A DNA stretch of 64,000 nucleotides from Thermostichus sp047461615 (GTDB lineage Bacteria > Cyanobacteriota > Cyanobacteriia > Thermostichales > Thermostichaceae), in NCBI RefSeq assembly GCF_047461615.1, contig NZ_JANSHI010000015.1, positions 7,721-71,720 on the forward strand. Reading direction: 5' to 3'. Each line of letters opens with the position of its first letter. Position 1 is the first letter of the stretch. Under the pieces are notes generated by a model. The model saw nothing but the letters and a program-made list of their open reading frames with translations, did not search any database and was not told where the DNA came from. This document shows positions 43,617 to 52,577 of this stretch, piece after piece. The position numbers were made by a program, and so were the translations under genes.

Positions 43617-45341
43617 CTACAGCCCGTAGAAATCGGGGCCGGATCCCTCGTAGCTGGGGTTAACCCGCAAGTTGAGATAGGGGCAGACAATCTCGCAGGT
43701 GCGGCACTGGATGCAGTTTTCCAAAGCCATGGCGTGGGAGCGGAGGCCGTTGCGTTCCCGGATGTGGTGGACTTCTGCCGGGCAATCGGCCACGCAGGGG
43801 GTAGGGCGGTTAAGTTTGTCGTAGGTGGCAATGCACTGGCGGCAGGTGTCGGCGCTAAACTCGAGGATATGGCGGTTGCCTTCGGGGTAGCGGGGATCCG
43901 CAAAAAAGACGGCCTCGGATCGCGAGAAATAGCCCGCTCGAGTGGTCAATGTTTCGGGATCCACAACGCTGGGGGCCACAAAGTCCGCCTGGATGGCGGC
44001 ATGGGGGGCCACATATCCCCGTGGGGGCGGCTCGCTGGCGCTGACCTGTCCCGTCAGCAGGGTATAGGCACGCAGGAGTTCCCTGCCGCGACGCACGGGA
44101 TCCTGCAGGCCCCAGCGCAGGGATCCCAGCCAAGGGTGGCCGGCATCCACGCTGCGGCAGATCTGGGGCAGGTACGCTTCCAGCAGATGGGGGTTTTCCA
44201 AAAAGGCTTCCCGGAAGTAGCGGCTACGGTAGAGATCTTGGCCAACGGAGCTCTCCATCACCGCCTTTTGGTAGGCCTCTTGGATCCGCAGATCTCCTTT
44301 CAAGAAGCCGTCGTGAATGAGGCCCGCTGCTAGGTAACCGGTCTCCATGGCGTTGTTGATCCCGGCCAGGCTGCCCACATCCAGCACCCCCAGGGCATCG
44401 CCCAAGAGCAAGGCCCCTTCGACGCCAAAGCGGGTGGGCAAGCTGTAGTAGCCCCCTTCGGGAATGACAGCCGCCCCGTACTTGAGCAACTTGCCGCCAG
44501 CAATCAGGGACTGGATCCAGGGGTGGGCTTTGAACTCCTGCAGGCGCTGCTGCGGGTTGAGGTTGGGATTTTTGCTGTCGAGGCCAATGATGAGGCCCAG
44601 AGCCAGGCGGTTATCTTTGAGACCATAGACAAAGCCGCCGCCAAAGCTGCCATCCAAAACGGGGTAGCCCAGGGTATGCCACACCTGCCCCTGCAGTGAG
44701 CCAGGGATCTGCCACAGCTCCTTGACCCCCACTGACCACAGTTGCGGGCGGGGGCGCAGGTGAAATCTTTCGATCAGGTCCTTAGAGATAAACCCCTTGT
44801 CGCCAAAACAAGTGAGCTCGGCAAAGACACAGTCTTCATAAACCTGGCCGGAGTCGCTCACCCGCACCCCAATGACTCGCTCCCCCTCATAGAGGATCTC
44901 ATGGGCGGCAAAGCCAGGGAATACGTCCAGGGTGACGTTGGGGATCCCTTTGGCCTTTTCCTGGAGGGTTTCGGCCAGCCAGCGAATGACATGGCTGAGG
45001 GTGAGGATGAGCTGCCCCTGTTTGCGCAACCCCTTTGGGATCACTGCCTCTGGCAAGTCCCAGCGTTCCTGGGATCCCAATATGCTCAGGTGGCTCACCT
45101 CCACCCGCCCCTCGTGGGGAAATCCTTGGCTCTCAAAATCTGGGAAAAGCTTGGCAATCACCTGGGGGTTGCAGATAGCGCCACTGACAATGTGCCCACC
45201 AAATTGCCGGGCTTTTTCCAAAATGGCAATGGAGATTTTAAGCCCAGAGAGCTTGGCTAGATCCAGAAGGCGATGGGCCAGGATTAGGTTCGAGCAGCTC
45301 CCCCCCACCAAAAGCAGGTCGTAGCGGATGGCTTCACCCAT
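43617..45341 (-). CDS. Electron-transfer flavoprotein:quinone oxidoreductase homologue
   Basis: A 574-residue flavoprotein of the ETF-QO/FixC family, which passes electrons from ETF to quinone. The order fits: FAD domain at the N terminus (YDLLLVGGSCSN...EKARQFGGHIVSGAICNP), quinone/membrane-facing middle (LPTRFGVEGALLLGDALGVLDVGSLAGINNAMETG) and a C-terminal ferredoxin-like domain with cysteines at CRQCIATY, PCVADCPAEVHHI and CIQCRTCEIVCPYLN. The dinucleotide motif reads GGSCSN where GxGxxG is expected, so FAD binding or activity may be altered. etfA/etfB are not adjacent. This family is not common in cyanobacteria. Confidence 0.82.
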   Translation of the reverse strand: MGEAIRYDLLLVGGSCSNLILAHRLLDLAKLSGLKISIAILEKARQFGGHIVSGAICNPQVIAKLFPDFESQGFPHEGRVEVSHLSILGSQERWDLPEAVIPKGLRKQGQLILTLSHVIRWLAETLQEKAKGIPNVTLDVFPGFAAHEILYEGERVIGVRVSDSGQVYEDCVFAELTCFGDKGFISKDLIERFHLRPRPQLWSVGVKELWQIPGSLQGQVWHTLGYPVLDGSFGGGFVYGLKDNRLALGLIIGLDSKNPNLNPQQRLQEFKAHPWIQSLIAGGKLLKYGAAVIPEGGYYSLPTRFGVEGALLLGDALGVLDVGSLAGINNAMETGYLAAGLIHDGFLKGDLRIQEAYQKAVMESSVGQDLYRSRYFREAFLENPHLLEAYLPQICRSVDAGHPWLGSLRWGLQDPVRRGRELLRAYTLLTGQVSASEPPPRGYVAPHAAIQADFVAPSVVDPETLTTRAGYFSRSEAVFFADPRYPEGNRHILEFSADTCRQCIATYDKLNRPTPCVADCPAEVHHIRERNGLRSHAMALENCIQCRTCEIVCPYLNLRVNPSYEGSGPDFYGL

Positions 45342-45676
45342 GCAGAATTCCCACCCAGCGGCTTTGGATACCCTGCCTGTATCCTAAAGAGAGGCGGTGG
45401 AAAGAAAGCAAAACTTTAGACCTTCTCAAGCTTCTGCGCTGCCTCCACAGCCGAGACAATGGCCAACTCTCCTTCTCATCGGTGGACGGTCGCGGTGCCT
45501 CTTCTAGCAAGACTGTCGGGGTTTTTGCCTCAGACTTCGGGCCAAGCTGTCTGCACTGCCGTCTGGGTTCAAGCAATCCCTAGCTTTTGCGATGGCAATA
45601 CGGCTTCGGTGGGTAGAACCGACAGTTCGTTGGCAGCAACTGGATCTGCTCCGGTGGGATCCCCCAGTCTTGGCGA
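45342..45676. other. Intergenic region before the DUF2079 gene
   Basis: This 335-bp stretch lies between the divergent ETF-QO-like and DUF2079 genes. Short frames on the plus strand (45459-45683, 45592-45792) have no recognisable motif and read like chance. No tRNA, clear promoter or terminator was seen. Confidence 0.5.
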
Positions 45677-45700
45677 GTGTTGAAGGATCGTCCTCTGCCT

Positions 45701-47122
45701 ATGTCTATGTTGGCAATGCTGCTCTGCGCTTTCTTGGCTCTTTTGGGCTGCAGCGTTGTGCGGCATCACTTATTTCAGTCGGGCGGCTATGACCTTGGAA
45801 TTTTTGACCAATCAATTTATCTAATTAGCCGTGGAGAAGTTCCTTTTTCCACCATCCGAGGGATCCACATCCTCGGGGATCATGCGGCCTTCATCCTATA
45901 TCCCATCAGTTTCTTGTACCGCATTGTCCCCTCGGTTTATTGGCTGTTCGGCATCCAATCTCTGGCGCTAACTTTGGGAGCGCTGGCCGTTTACCATCTT
46001 GCGCTCCAGGCCGAGGTTGATCCTGGAAAGGCAAAGACCATTGCCGCCGCCTATCTTCTCTACCCGGCTATCTTTAACGCCAACCTTTTTGATTTTCACC
46101 CAGAGGTGTTGGCCGTTCCCCTTTTTTTGGCAGCTATACTCTGCATTCGCTCTGGCAAGCTGTGGGGGTTCTTGCTGTGCCTGAGCGGTATCCTTGGCTG
46201 CAAGGCAGTGTTGTCTCTCAATGTTGTTGCCCTGGGAGTTTGGCTACTGCGTTTCGAAAGCAGGCGAATCCAGAAGCGCTGGCAACAGCGCTGCCAGGTG
46301 GCCGGCTGGGTGGCCATAGCGTTAGGTTCAGCCTGGTTTGGCATAGCCACTTTTTGGGTTATCCCTCACTTCAGCGGCAGCGAGCCAGCGGCCATCTCCC
46401 ACTATAGCTATTTGGGCAGCTCTGTTTCTGAGATCATCCAAAACTTGGTGCTCAAGCCAACATTAGTCTTGGGCAAATTCTTCTCTCTCGATACCCTATT
46501 CTATGGATTTTTGTTGATTATCCCCGTGGCCTGGGGGCTTTCTTGGCGCCACTGGGATCCCTGGATCCCTGCTCTGCCAACTTTGGGGCTGAACATTCTC
46601 TCCAGCAATCCTGCCTATCGGGATCTGGTGCACCAGTATGCGCTGCCTGTTGTCCCCTTCTTATTTCTGGCTATTATTGAAAGGATGAAAACGCCTTGCT
46701 TTCAAGCTCGTTTTGCCAAGAAAGCGGCCCTGACCTGGTCGCTGCTGGCTTTTCTGGCTCTGGGCAAATACACTTTTTTCGGATCCATCTATCTCCAGTC
46801 TCTCGACACTTGGCAGGCCACTCGAGAGGCCCTTGCCCAGATCGCCACTCAAGGGGGCGTTCTCACCACCCATGAGATCTGCCCCCACCTCACCCACCGG
46901 CGGGTTATTTACTTTACCGACGAAAGCCGCTTTAAGGGATCCCCCCCTGACCAGTGGGATTTTTTTGATTATGTGCTACTGAACAGCCGCCATCCAGGAT
47001 GGCGCAGCAGCCTAGAGTTCTCCCATGCTCTGATCCGAGCCTTACAAAAAGAAACCTCGTTTCGACTGCTCTACCATCGCGATGGGGTGTACCTGTTCTC
47101 CAGGCTACGGGAAAAACCTTAG
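45701..47122 (+). CDS. DUF2079 integral membrane protein
   Basis: A 473-residue polytopic membrane protein (ATG at 45701; a GTG at 45677 would add 8 residues). The DUF2079 signature is at the start: GGYDLGIFDQSIYLISRGEV, FSTIRGIHILGDHAAFILYP. Around ten membrane helices follow. The layout resembles GT-C/ArnT-type lipid-linked sugar transferases, with a conserved DLGIFDQ acidic loop after helix 1, but no reaction has been shown for the family. A last soluble segment has LTTHEICPHLTHRR and FDYVLLNSRHPGW. It carries several GGATCC motifs like its neighbours, so it looks resident. Confidence 0.82.
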   Translation: MSMLAMLLCAFLALLGCSVVRHHLFQSGGYDLGIFDQSIYLISRGEVPFSTIRGIHILGDHAAFILYPISFLYRIVPSVYWLFGIQSLALTLGALAVYHLALQAEVDPGKAKTIAAAYLLYPAIFNANLFDFHPEVLAVPLFLAAILCIRSGKLWGFLLCLSGILGCKAVLSLNVVALGVWLLRFESRRIQKRWQQRCQVAGWVAIALGSAWFGIATFWVIPHFSGSEPAAISHYSYLGSSVSEIIQNLVLKPTLVLGKFFSLDTLFYGFLLIIPVAWGLSWRHWDPWIPALPTLGLNILSSNPAYRDLVHQYALPVVPFLFLAIIERMKTPCFQARFAKKAALTWSLLAFLALGKYTFFGSIYLQSLDTWQATREALAQIATQGGVLTTHEICPHLTHRRVIYFTDESRFKGSPPDQWDFFDYVLLNSRHPGWRSSLEFSHALIRALQKETSFRLLYHRDGVYLFSRLREKP

Positions 47123-47261
47123 GCTTAGCCTGCTATAGTCAAAAGCTCAGCCCAGAATCCCGAACCCCACCAACAGCAGTTCCGGAGATGAGCTGCTGGC
47201 ATCCTCCCTCTCTGCTGAGGCCTAGGATTTGGGGGGCAGGAAAGCTAGAATCTCTAAAAAC

Positions 47262-47753
47262 ATGGCCTACTTTTCCATGCTGACGGACGCTGCCTACGGC
47301 GTGATCCCAGTGCTTCCCCTCCCACCTGCCCAGGGATCCCATCTCTATCTGCTCATTCAGCACCAAAAGGGGCACTGGGCCTTCCCCAAAGGACACAAAG
47401 ATGAGGGTGAGAGCGAGCTGGCGGCAGCCCAGCGGGAGCTGCGCGAGGAAACCGGCCTGACCGAGTATCACTTTCTAGTGTTGCCGGGCCAGTCCGAGCC
47501 TCTATCGCTGCAGGAGGTTTACACCTTCACCGATTCCGCCGGGAATGCCGTAGCCAAGACCGTTACCTACTACGTCGCTCTCCTGCCAACCCAGTTCCCT
47601 CCCCCTGAGCTACAGGTTCAACCAGAGGAGGTGGCTGCCTACCGCTGGTGCTCCTATGCCGAAGCTTTGGAACAAATGACCTTTGAAGAAAGCCGCCAGC
47701 TTCTACGCCGCTGCCAAGCTTATCTAGAAGAGCTGTGGGGAGGCCAAAGGTGA
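47262..47753 (+). CDS. Nudix hydrolase, Ap4A-type
   Basis: A 163-residue protein with an intact Nudix box, GHKDEGESELAAAQRELREE followed by TGL, which places the metal-binding glutamates. The strand before it, HQKGHWAFPKGHKDEGES, is typical of bis(5'-nucleosyl)-tetraphosphatases that clear Ap4A. The ATG at 47262 is chosen; the open frame starts 33 bp earlier without conserved residues. It converges on the SPOR protein gene with 20 bp between stops. Confidence 0.88.
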   Translation: MAYFSMLTDAAYGVIPVLPLPPAQGSHLYLLIQHQKGHWAFPKGHKDEGESELAAAQRELREETGLTEYHFLVLPGQSEPLSLQEVYTFTDSAGNAVAKTVTYYVALLPTQFPPPELQVQPEEVAAYRWCSYAEALEQMTFEESRQLLRRCQAYLEELWGGQR

Positions 47754-47773
47754 TTGCAACTCAACGGCCCAAG

Positions 47774-48685
47774 CTACTGCTCGACAATCGTGACGTTAAA
47801 GCCCTGATTTTTCAAGGTCTCGGCATGGTAGCGGGCATATTCTAGTTGTGCAAAGGCTGCTACCTGTACAAACTTTTGGCCGTTCACCTCTTTAACAAAG
47901 GCGTCACGGGCAATGCGGCGAGCCTGCGCCAAGCTCTCCTCCCCAGAGTAGGTGGTCAGCACCAAGAAAGTGCCCTCGCCGCGGTTTGGCCCCAGCGAGT
48001 CGGGATCGCTGCCGGTCAAAGGTACCGCCCGGGGCAGCTTGTCTTGGGAGGGACGCTCCAGGCTAGCTGCCAATTTCTCCACCCATGTCTCCTGGCTGGG
48101 AGGAGTTTGCAGGCTATCCAGCGGGTTGGGGACATTTTCAAGAGGCTCAACTTGCAGTTCCTCCACCGAAGGAGTGGTCAACCCCAGCGCTAACTCAGGG
48201 GGAGTCACCCCACCTGAATACGACTCTTCCCCCACCTCGGGAATCAGGGGTAGCTGGGCCAAGTCCACCAAAGCAAGTTTCTTTTCAGCTTTGGGCAGCG
48301 ACAGCTCCTCTGGCCAGAGTAGCCAGCGCACCCCAAAGCCAATCCCCACCCAAGAGAGCACCCAAACCAGCAAAGCCGCCAGGGGCGAAACTCCTCTAGA
48401 AGGGCGGGGCACTTCTTCTTCCTCTAAATCTTCCACCACCTCTTGGATCAGCACAGGCAAAGGACGGTGGGTGGGAAGGCTGCTAGCGGACTGGCTCCCC
48501 CGCAGCCGTGAGATGGACTCCCGGCGCTGTAAACGCGGCCAGAGACGGAAATGTTTCCCTTCTTTGGGCGGATCCAGATGCAGACGGCTAGGAGCTTCCG
48601 AAAGCGTTCGTTGGGGCGTCAGCTGCGTTTTCTGAGGCGGCGGCAGGGGCTGAGTAGGATCTGAGTGAAGTGGAGAAAAGTCCAT
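47774..48685 (-). CDS. SPOR-domain membrane protein
   Basis: A 303-residue protein: a Pro/Arg-rich cytoplasmic N terminus (1-100), one membrane helix (about 100-122, LAALLVWVLSWVGIGFGVRW), an acidic linker and a C-terminal SPOR-like domain (FLVLTTYSGEESLAQARRIA ... QKFVQVAAFAQLEYARYHAE, ending TLKNQGFNVTIVEQ). SPOR domains bind denuded septal peptidoglycan, so a role in cell division or envelope is likely. In cyanobacteria many such proteins are unstudied. ATG at 48685. Confidence 0.78.
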   Translation of the reverse strand: MDFSPLHSDPTQPLPPPQKTQLTPQRTLSEAPSRLHLDPPKEGKHFRLWPRLQRRESISRLRGSQSASSLPTHRPLPVLIQEVVEDLEEEEVPRPSRGVSPLAALLVWVLSWVGIGFGVRWLLWPEELSLPKAEKKLALVDLAQLPLIPEVGEESYSGGVTPPELALGLTTPSVEELQVEPLENVPNPLDSLQTPPSQETWVEKLAASLERPSQDKLPRAVPLTGSDPDSLGPNRGEGTFLVLTTYSGEESLAQARRIARDAFVKEVNGQKFVQVAAFAQLEYARYHAETLKNQGFNVTIVEQ

Positions 48686-48853
48686 AGATAACCTACCCTC
48701 CCTCGCTTAGGAACCAGTATGCAAAGCCAACCTCACACTCTAGCCGTTGACAGCTTGACGGCAGGACTGGGGCAAGGGACAGAGACAACGCCATTAATAC
48801 CATGCCACAGAGCTGAGGCCGGCCTCTAGAGCTTGGCCCCAAAGAAGCCCCTA

Positions 48854-50035
48854 TCAGTCAATGGGTGCTATAGGAGAGAGATTTTCCAGGATCTCCCAAC
48901 AGGCCGAGAGCAGGCGCTCTTGCTCCGGCAGAGTTCTTAGGCCAATACGCAGATAGCGATCCCCCAGCTCTGGGAAGCTTAGGCAATCCCGCACTAGGAT
49001 GCGGTACTGCCGCAGCAGCTGTTCTTGAAGCTGCGTGGCGGAGAGGGGGCAGCGCACCAGCACAAAATTGGCTTGGCTGGGCCAGGGATCCCAACCGGGC
49101 AGCGCCTGCAGACCTCTGAGCAGATGCTCGCGGGCCCTGGGCAACCACATCAAGGTGCGCTGGCGAAAGTCCGCGTCAGCCAAAGCCGCTGCCGCCGCCA
49201 CTGCCGCCAAGCCATTGACGCTCCAGGGATCCCGCCACTGCCGCCAGCGTCGCCAGCGCTCCGGATGGCCCACTGCAAACCCAATGCGCAACCCGGGTAA
49301 AGTAAAAAACTTGGTCAGCGAGCGAATGACAAGGGTGTTAGGGTGGGCCTCAAGGTAGGGGATCAAGGTTTGGCTGCGGGGCAAAGGGGCCACTGACCCG
49401 CTGGGGCAAGCAGCTGCAGCGCAGAGATCAATTGGATCTTGCGGCGCGTCTCCCGGGAGAAAGTCCATAAAAGCCTCATCCACCACCACCTGCTCAAAGT
49501 GGGGTAGAAGAGGCAGAATGGCCTCCCGCGGGATCAGCTGGCCCGTCGGGTTGTGGGGATTGTTTAGCCAGAGCACCCGGCCTCTCTTGTTGCCAGGGAT
49601 CCCTTCTGGCAGCAAAGCGGCAGTGGGCGATCCCGGACAAGACCACCAATCCAGCGGCTTGATCACGGCACCTGCTGCCCGCAGTGCCCGCTCATAGTCG
49701 CCAAAGGCAGGACGGGGCAGCCATACCTCTAGCCCCTGCGCCTCCCGAGCAGCCCAGGTCAGCAATTCCGCCGCCCCGTTGCCGACAAAAATCCACTCCG
49801 GGTCGACTGACCAGCGCTGCGCCAAGCAAGCACGTAGCTCTCGATAGTCGGGATCCGGGTAGCAGCTGATGGCAACTGGGTCCGGGGCCGCCAGCGCTCG
49901 AACTAGGGCTTGCACAACCGACTGCGGCGGGCCCAGGGGGTTGAGGCTAGCGGAAAAATCCACGATGGCCTCAACCGGGCAACCAGCAATCGCTGCTGCC
50001 CAAGCTCGGTGGCCACCATGTCGAGGCCGTTGCAC
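48854..50035 (-). CDS. cobD: Threonine-phosphate decarboxylase-like PLP enzyme
   Basis: A 393-residue fold-type I aminotransferase-like protein. The start RHGGHRAWAAAIAGCPVEAI and VDFSASLNPLGPPQSV are typical of CobD, which decarboxylates threonine phosphate to the aminopropanol linker of cobalamin. The PLP Lys is in IRSLTKFFTLPGLRIGF, the Asn in LNNPHNPTGQ and the Asp in VVVDEAFMDF. Histidinol-phosphate aminotransferase (HisC) is the main alternative, but the N-terminal block favours CobD. The start is a GTG at 50035 with AAGGGG about 7 nt upstream. Confidence 0.85.
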   Translation of the reverse strand: MQRPRHGGHRAWAAAIAGCPVEAIVDFSASLNPLGPPQSVVQALVRALAAPDPVAISCYPDPDYRELRACLAQRWSVDPEWIFVGNGAAELLTWAAREAQGLEVWLPRPAFGDYERALRAAGAVIKPLDWWSCPGSPTAALLPEGIPGNKRGRVLWLNNPHNPTGQLIPREAILPLLPHFEQVVVDEAFMDFLPGDAPQDPIDLCAAAACPSGSVAPLPRSQTLIPYLEAHPNTLVIRSLTKFFTLPGLRIGFAVGHPERWRRWRQWRDPWSVNGLAAVAAAAALADADFRQRTLMWLPRAREHLLRGLQALPGWDPWPSQANFVLVRCPLSATQLQEQLLRQYRILVRDCLSFPELGDRYLRIGLRTLPEQERLLSACWEILENLSPIAPID

Positions 50036-50095
50036 GTCAATCCCCTTAGGACTCCCTCCCGCCTATGCGAACGGGACTTAGCCTAACCCAGCGGT

Positions 50096-50404
50096 TCAAG
50101 ACCTGTGGCCAGCTGCCACCGCATCGCGAAAAGCTTTGCCGGCGGTGAAAGTGGGGACAACGCTGGCGGGAATCACCATCTTCTCGTTGGTTTTCGGGTT
50201 GCGGCCTTCCCGTTCTTTGCGCTTGCGGGCCTCAAAGGAACCAAAGCCCACCAGGGTGACCTTTCCTTTGGGTTCTCCGTTTTCGTCACGGGAGGCAACT
50301 TCTTCCACGATGATCTCCAAGGCTGCCGTCAAGACAGCCTCAGCCTCTTTTTTGGTTACGTTAGCGCGATGAGCGACGGCTTCCACAAGCTCTGCCTTGT
50401 TCAT
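50096..50404 (-). CDS. hup: HU-family DNA-binding protein
   Basis: A 102-residue nucleoid protein: MNKAELVEAVAHRANVTKKE, the core GKVTLVGFGSFEARKRKERE and the DNA-intercalating arm GRNPKTNEKMVIPASVVPTF. It has a short insertion of charged residues (SRDENGEPKGK) before the beta-sheet, as in other cyanobacterial HU. ATG at 50404 with a strong AGGAGACC upstream. A perfect palindrome lies about 100 bp upstream. It is 60 bp upstream of nothing on this strand except cobD's start region, so both may share a transcript. Confidence 0.95.
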   Translation of the reverse strand: MNKAELVEAVAHRANVTKKEAEAVLTAALEIIVEEVASRDENGEPKGKVTLVGFGSFEARKRKEREGRNPKTNEKMVIPASVVPTFTAGKAFRDAVAAGHRS

Positions 50405-50503
50405 CCTGGTCTCCTCAATGAGCGGCTCAGAGAAGTTGTGGCTGTAGGAGCAGGGCTAGCCTTGTGCCAGGGCACAGCCGCTGCCGACGATAGGATTGTA
50501 GCC

Positions 50504-50517
50504 ATTTGGCTCCAAAT
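50504..50517. promoter_or_regulatory. Perfect palindrome ATTTGG-CT-CCAAAT upstream of hup
   Basis: ATTTGGCTCCAAAT is a 6-bp inverted repeat with a 2-nt centre, 100 bp upstream of the hup ATG in an otherwise non-coding 280-bp region (50405-50684). It could be an operator. No regulator can be named and a chance origin is possible. Confidence 0.3.
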
Positions 50518-50684
50518 CACTGACCTATTTTACAGCCAACTTAGGCTAGAAGCCGGCTAGAGAAGGAGCTTAGGGACTCCCTCGTGCTAACCCAATCGAG
50601 GAGCAGAGCAGAATTTTTTGACCACAAAGGTAGCACTGAGATCATGCTAATGCTCTTCTAGCAAAGGGTGGAGCTGGGGTATCA

Positions 50685-52577
50685 CTAGTTGCTTTGGAAG
50701 TAAGCCCGCATCACCTCGCGGAAGATCGGGGCTGCCCGGGATCCACCCCCGCCGCCACTGTTTTCTAGAAAAACCACGACCACCAACTCAGGCCAATCGT
50801 AGGGAGCGTAGCCGACAAACCAGGCGTGGGAGCGCCGCGGCGGATCCTCAGCGGTGCCAGTTTTGCCTGCTACGGGAGGAAAGCCTGGGCCCAGGTTGGC
50901 GTTGCCGCCGGTGCCGTAAACTACCACATCCCGCAACCCCTGCTGCAGGATCTGCAAGGTGGCAGGGGAGAGGCCCACCTTCTGTCGCAGGGGCACAGGG
51001 CTTTCCGGGATCACCTGCTGGGAGAGCAAGGGACGAACCCGCCAGCCACCGTTGGCTACCGCTGCCGTCACCACTGCCATCTGCAGCGGCGTGGCGGTAA
51101 TAAATCCCTGGCCGATGGCCATGTTGACCGTATCGCCCACGTACCAGGGCTCGCGCCAGTGGCGCTGCTTCCACTCAGCATCCGGCACCAGACCCGCGGC
51201 TTCCCCTTTGAGGCCAATCCCAGTAGGCTGGCCTAACCCAAAGCGGCGCGACCATTCTTGCAAGGGGGCGGCCTTGGTGCCTAGAGCAATTTGGTAGAAA
51301 AAGGTGTCGCTGCTGTAGGCTATCGCCTGACGGTAGTTCAGCCGCCCAAAGCCGGCGCGGTTCCATTCCCAGAAGCGCCACCCGCCTACGCTAATGTAGG
51401 GAGCCGTCTGCAGCACCGTATCCGGAGGGGAGACCCCCGACTCAATCCCGGCGGCAGTGGTGATGATTTTGTAGGTGCTAGCAGGGGGATAGGGCCGCAG
51501 GGCGCGGTTGAGGAAGGGAAAATCCTGCTTTTGCAGGCTCTCCCACTGCGCTTGGGTGATGCGGCCAGAAAAGAGGTTGGGATCAAAGGTGGGATAGCTG
51601 GCCATAGCCAGGATCGAGCCGTCGCGGGGATCCATGGCGACCACTGCTCCTTTCTGCTGGCCCAGGGCTCGCTCTGCCGCCTGCTGCAGTCGCACGTCCA
51701 GCGTCAGCTGCAAGGTTTTGCCCGGCTGAGGAGGCTGTTCGCCTAGCACCCGCAGCACTTCTCCCACGGCGTCCACCTCCACCTGGCGCCCACCCCACTG
51801 GCCGCGCAGATGGCTCTCAAACAGTTCCTCCACCCCCATCAGGCCGACAATGTCCCCCAGGCGATAGCTGGGATCGGCTCGCAGCTGCTCCGGGGGGATC
51901 TCGCCAGTGTAGCCCAGCAGGTGGGCAGCCAAGCTGCCGTGGGGGTAGAAGCGTACCGTCTCCGCCTCCACCATCACTCCTGGCAGTTCCCGGCTTCTCT
52001 CCTCCAGCCGAGTTACCACCTCGGGGCTGGCGTTGCGCAGGATGCGCACAGGGAATGGGGAGCGATAACCTGCTTGCTCCAGTTTTTGAGCAATTTCTTT
52101 GGGGTCCAGGTTTAGGTACTGAGCCAGCTTGGGGATCGTCTCCTGCCAACCCTGCCGCGACTGCACCAACGGCCAGAGAAAGACCGAGTAGGACAGTTGA
52201 CTACCGGCCAGCAACACGCCGTTGCGATCGACAATGCGTCCCCGCTCTGGCGGCTGGGGCAACAGGCGAATGCGGTTGGTGTCGGCCAACTGGCGGTAGT
52301 ACTGGGCACGCACCAGTTGCAGGTAGGCCAGTCGCGATCCCAGTCCTCCCCACAGCAACCCGCTAGCCAGCAAGAGCAAGGCAAGGGCTCGATAGCCTTG
52401 GCCTACTGTTTTGGCCGGGGGGGATCCCAGGCAAGGGGGGCTAGGGGACGGCGGTGGGGGAAGGACTCGCCGCGGTACGGCCGGCTTGGAGTGGGGGGAA
52501 AACAAGGCTTGAGGCTTCCGCTCCCCTAAGGCGCTGGAGCTGGGCGGGGCAGGAGCAACAGGGTAAAGTTTGGCCAT
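50685..52577 (-). CDS. mrdA: Penicillin-binding protein 2 (peptidoglycan transpeptidase)
   Basis: A class B PBP for cell elongation, 630 residues. A Pro-rich cytoplasmic tail of about 60 residues comes first, then one membrane helix (ALALLLLASGLLWGGLGSRL), the dimerisation domain (PERGRIVDRNGVLLAGSQLS) and the transpeptidase domain with SxxK (PPASTYK), the second motif YSSD and KTG (AGKTGTAEDPP). All catalytic residues are present. ATG at 52577, within a CATG shared with the divergent flippase gene. No rodA is adjacent. Confidence 0.94.
   Translation of the reverse strand: MAKLYPVAPAPPSSSALGERKPQALFSPHSKPAVPRRVLPPPPSPSPPCLGSPPAKTVGQGYRALALLLLASGLLWGGLGSRLAYLQLVRAQYYRQLADTNRIRLLPQPPERGRIVDRNGVLLAGSQLSYSVFLWPLVQSRQGWQETIPKLAQYLNLDPKEIAQKLEQAGYRSPFPVRILRNASPEVVTRLEERSRELPGVMVEAETVRFYPHGSLAAHLLGYTGEIPPEQLRADPSYRLGDIVGLMGVEELFESHLRGQWGGRQVEVDAVGEVLRVLGEQPPQPGKTLQLTLDVRLQQAAERALGQQKGAVVAMDPRDGSILAMASYPTFDPNLFSGRITQAQWESLQKQDFPFLNRALRPYPPASTYKIITTAAGIESGVSPPDTVLQTAPYISVGGWRFWEWNRAGFGRLNYRQAIAYSSDTFFYQIALGTKAAPLQEWSRRFGLGQPTGIGLKGEAAGLVPDAEWKQRHWREPWYVGDTVNMAIGQGFITATPLQMAVVTAAVANGGWRVRPLLSQQVIPESPVPLRQKVGLSPATLQILQQGLRDVVVYGTGGNANLGPGFPPVAGKTGTAEDPPRRSHAWFVGYAPYDWPELVVVVFLENSGGGGGSRAAPIFREVMRAYFQSN

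Noticed and set aside
45459..45792. Short plus-strand frames before the DUF2079 gene
   Set aside because: Their composition is not protein-like and they overlap the real gene start in another frame.
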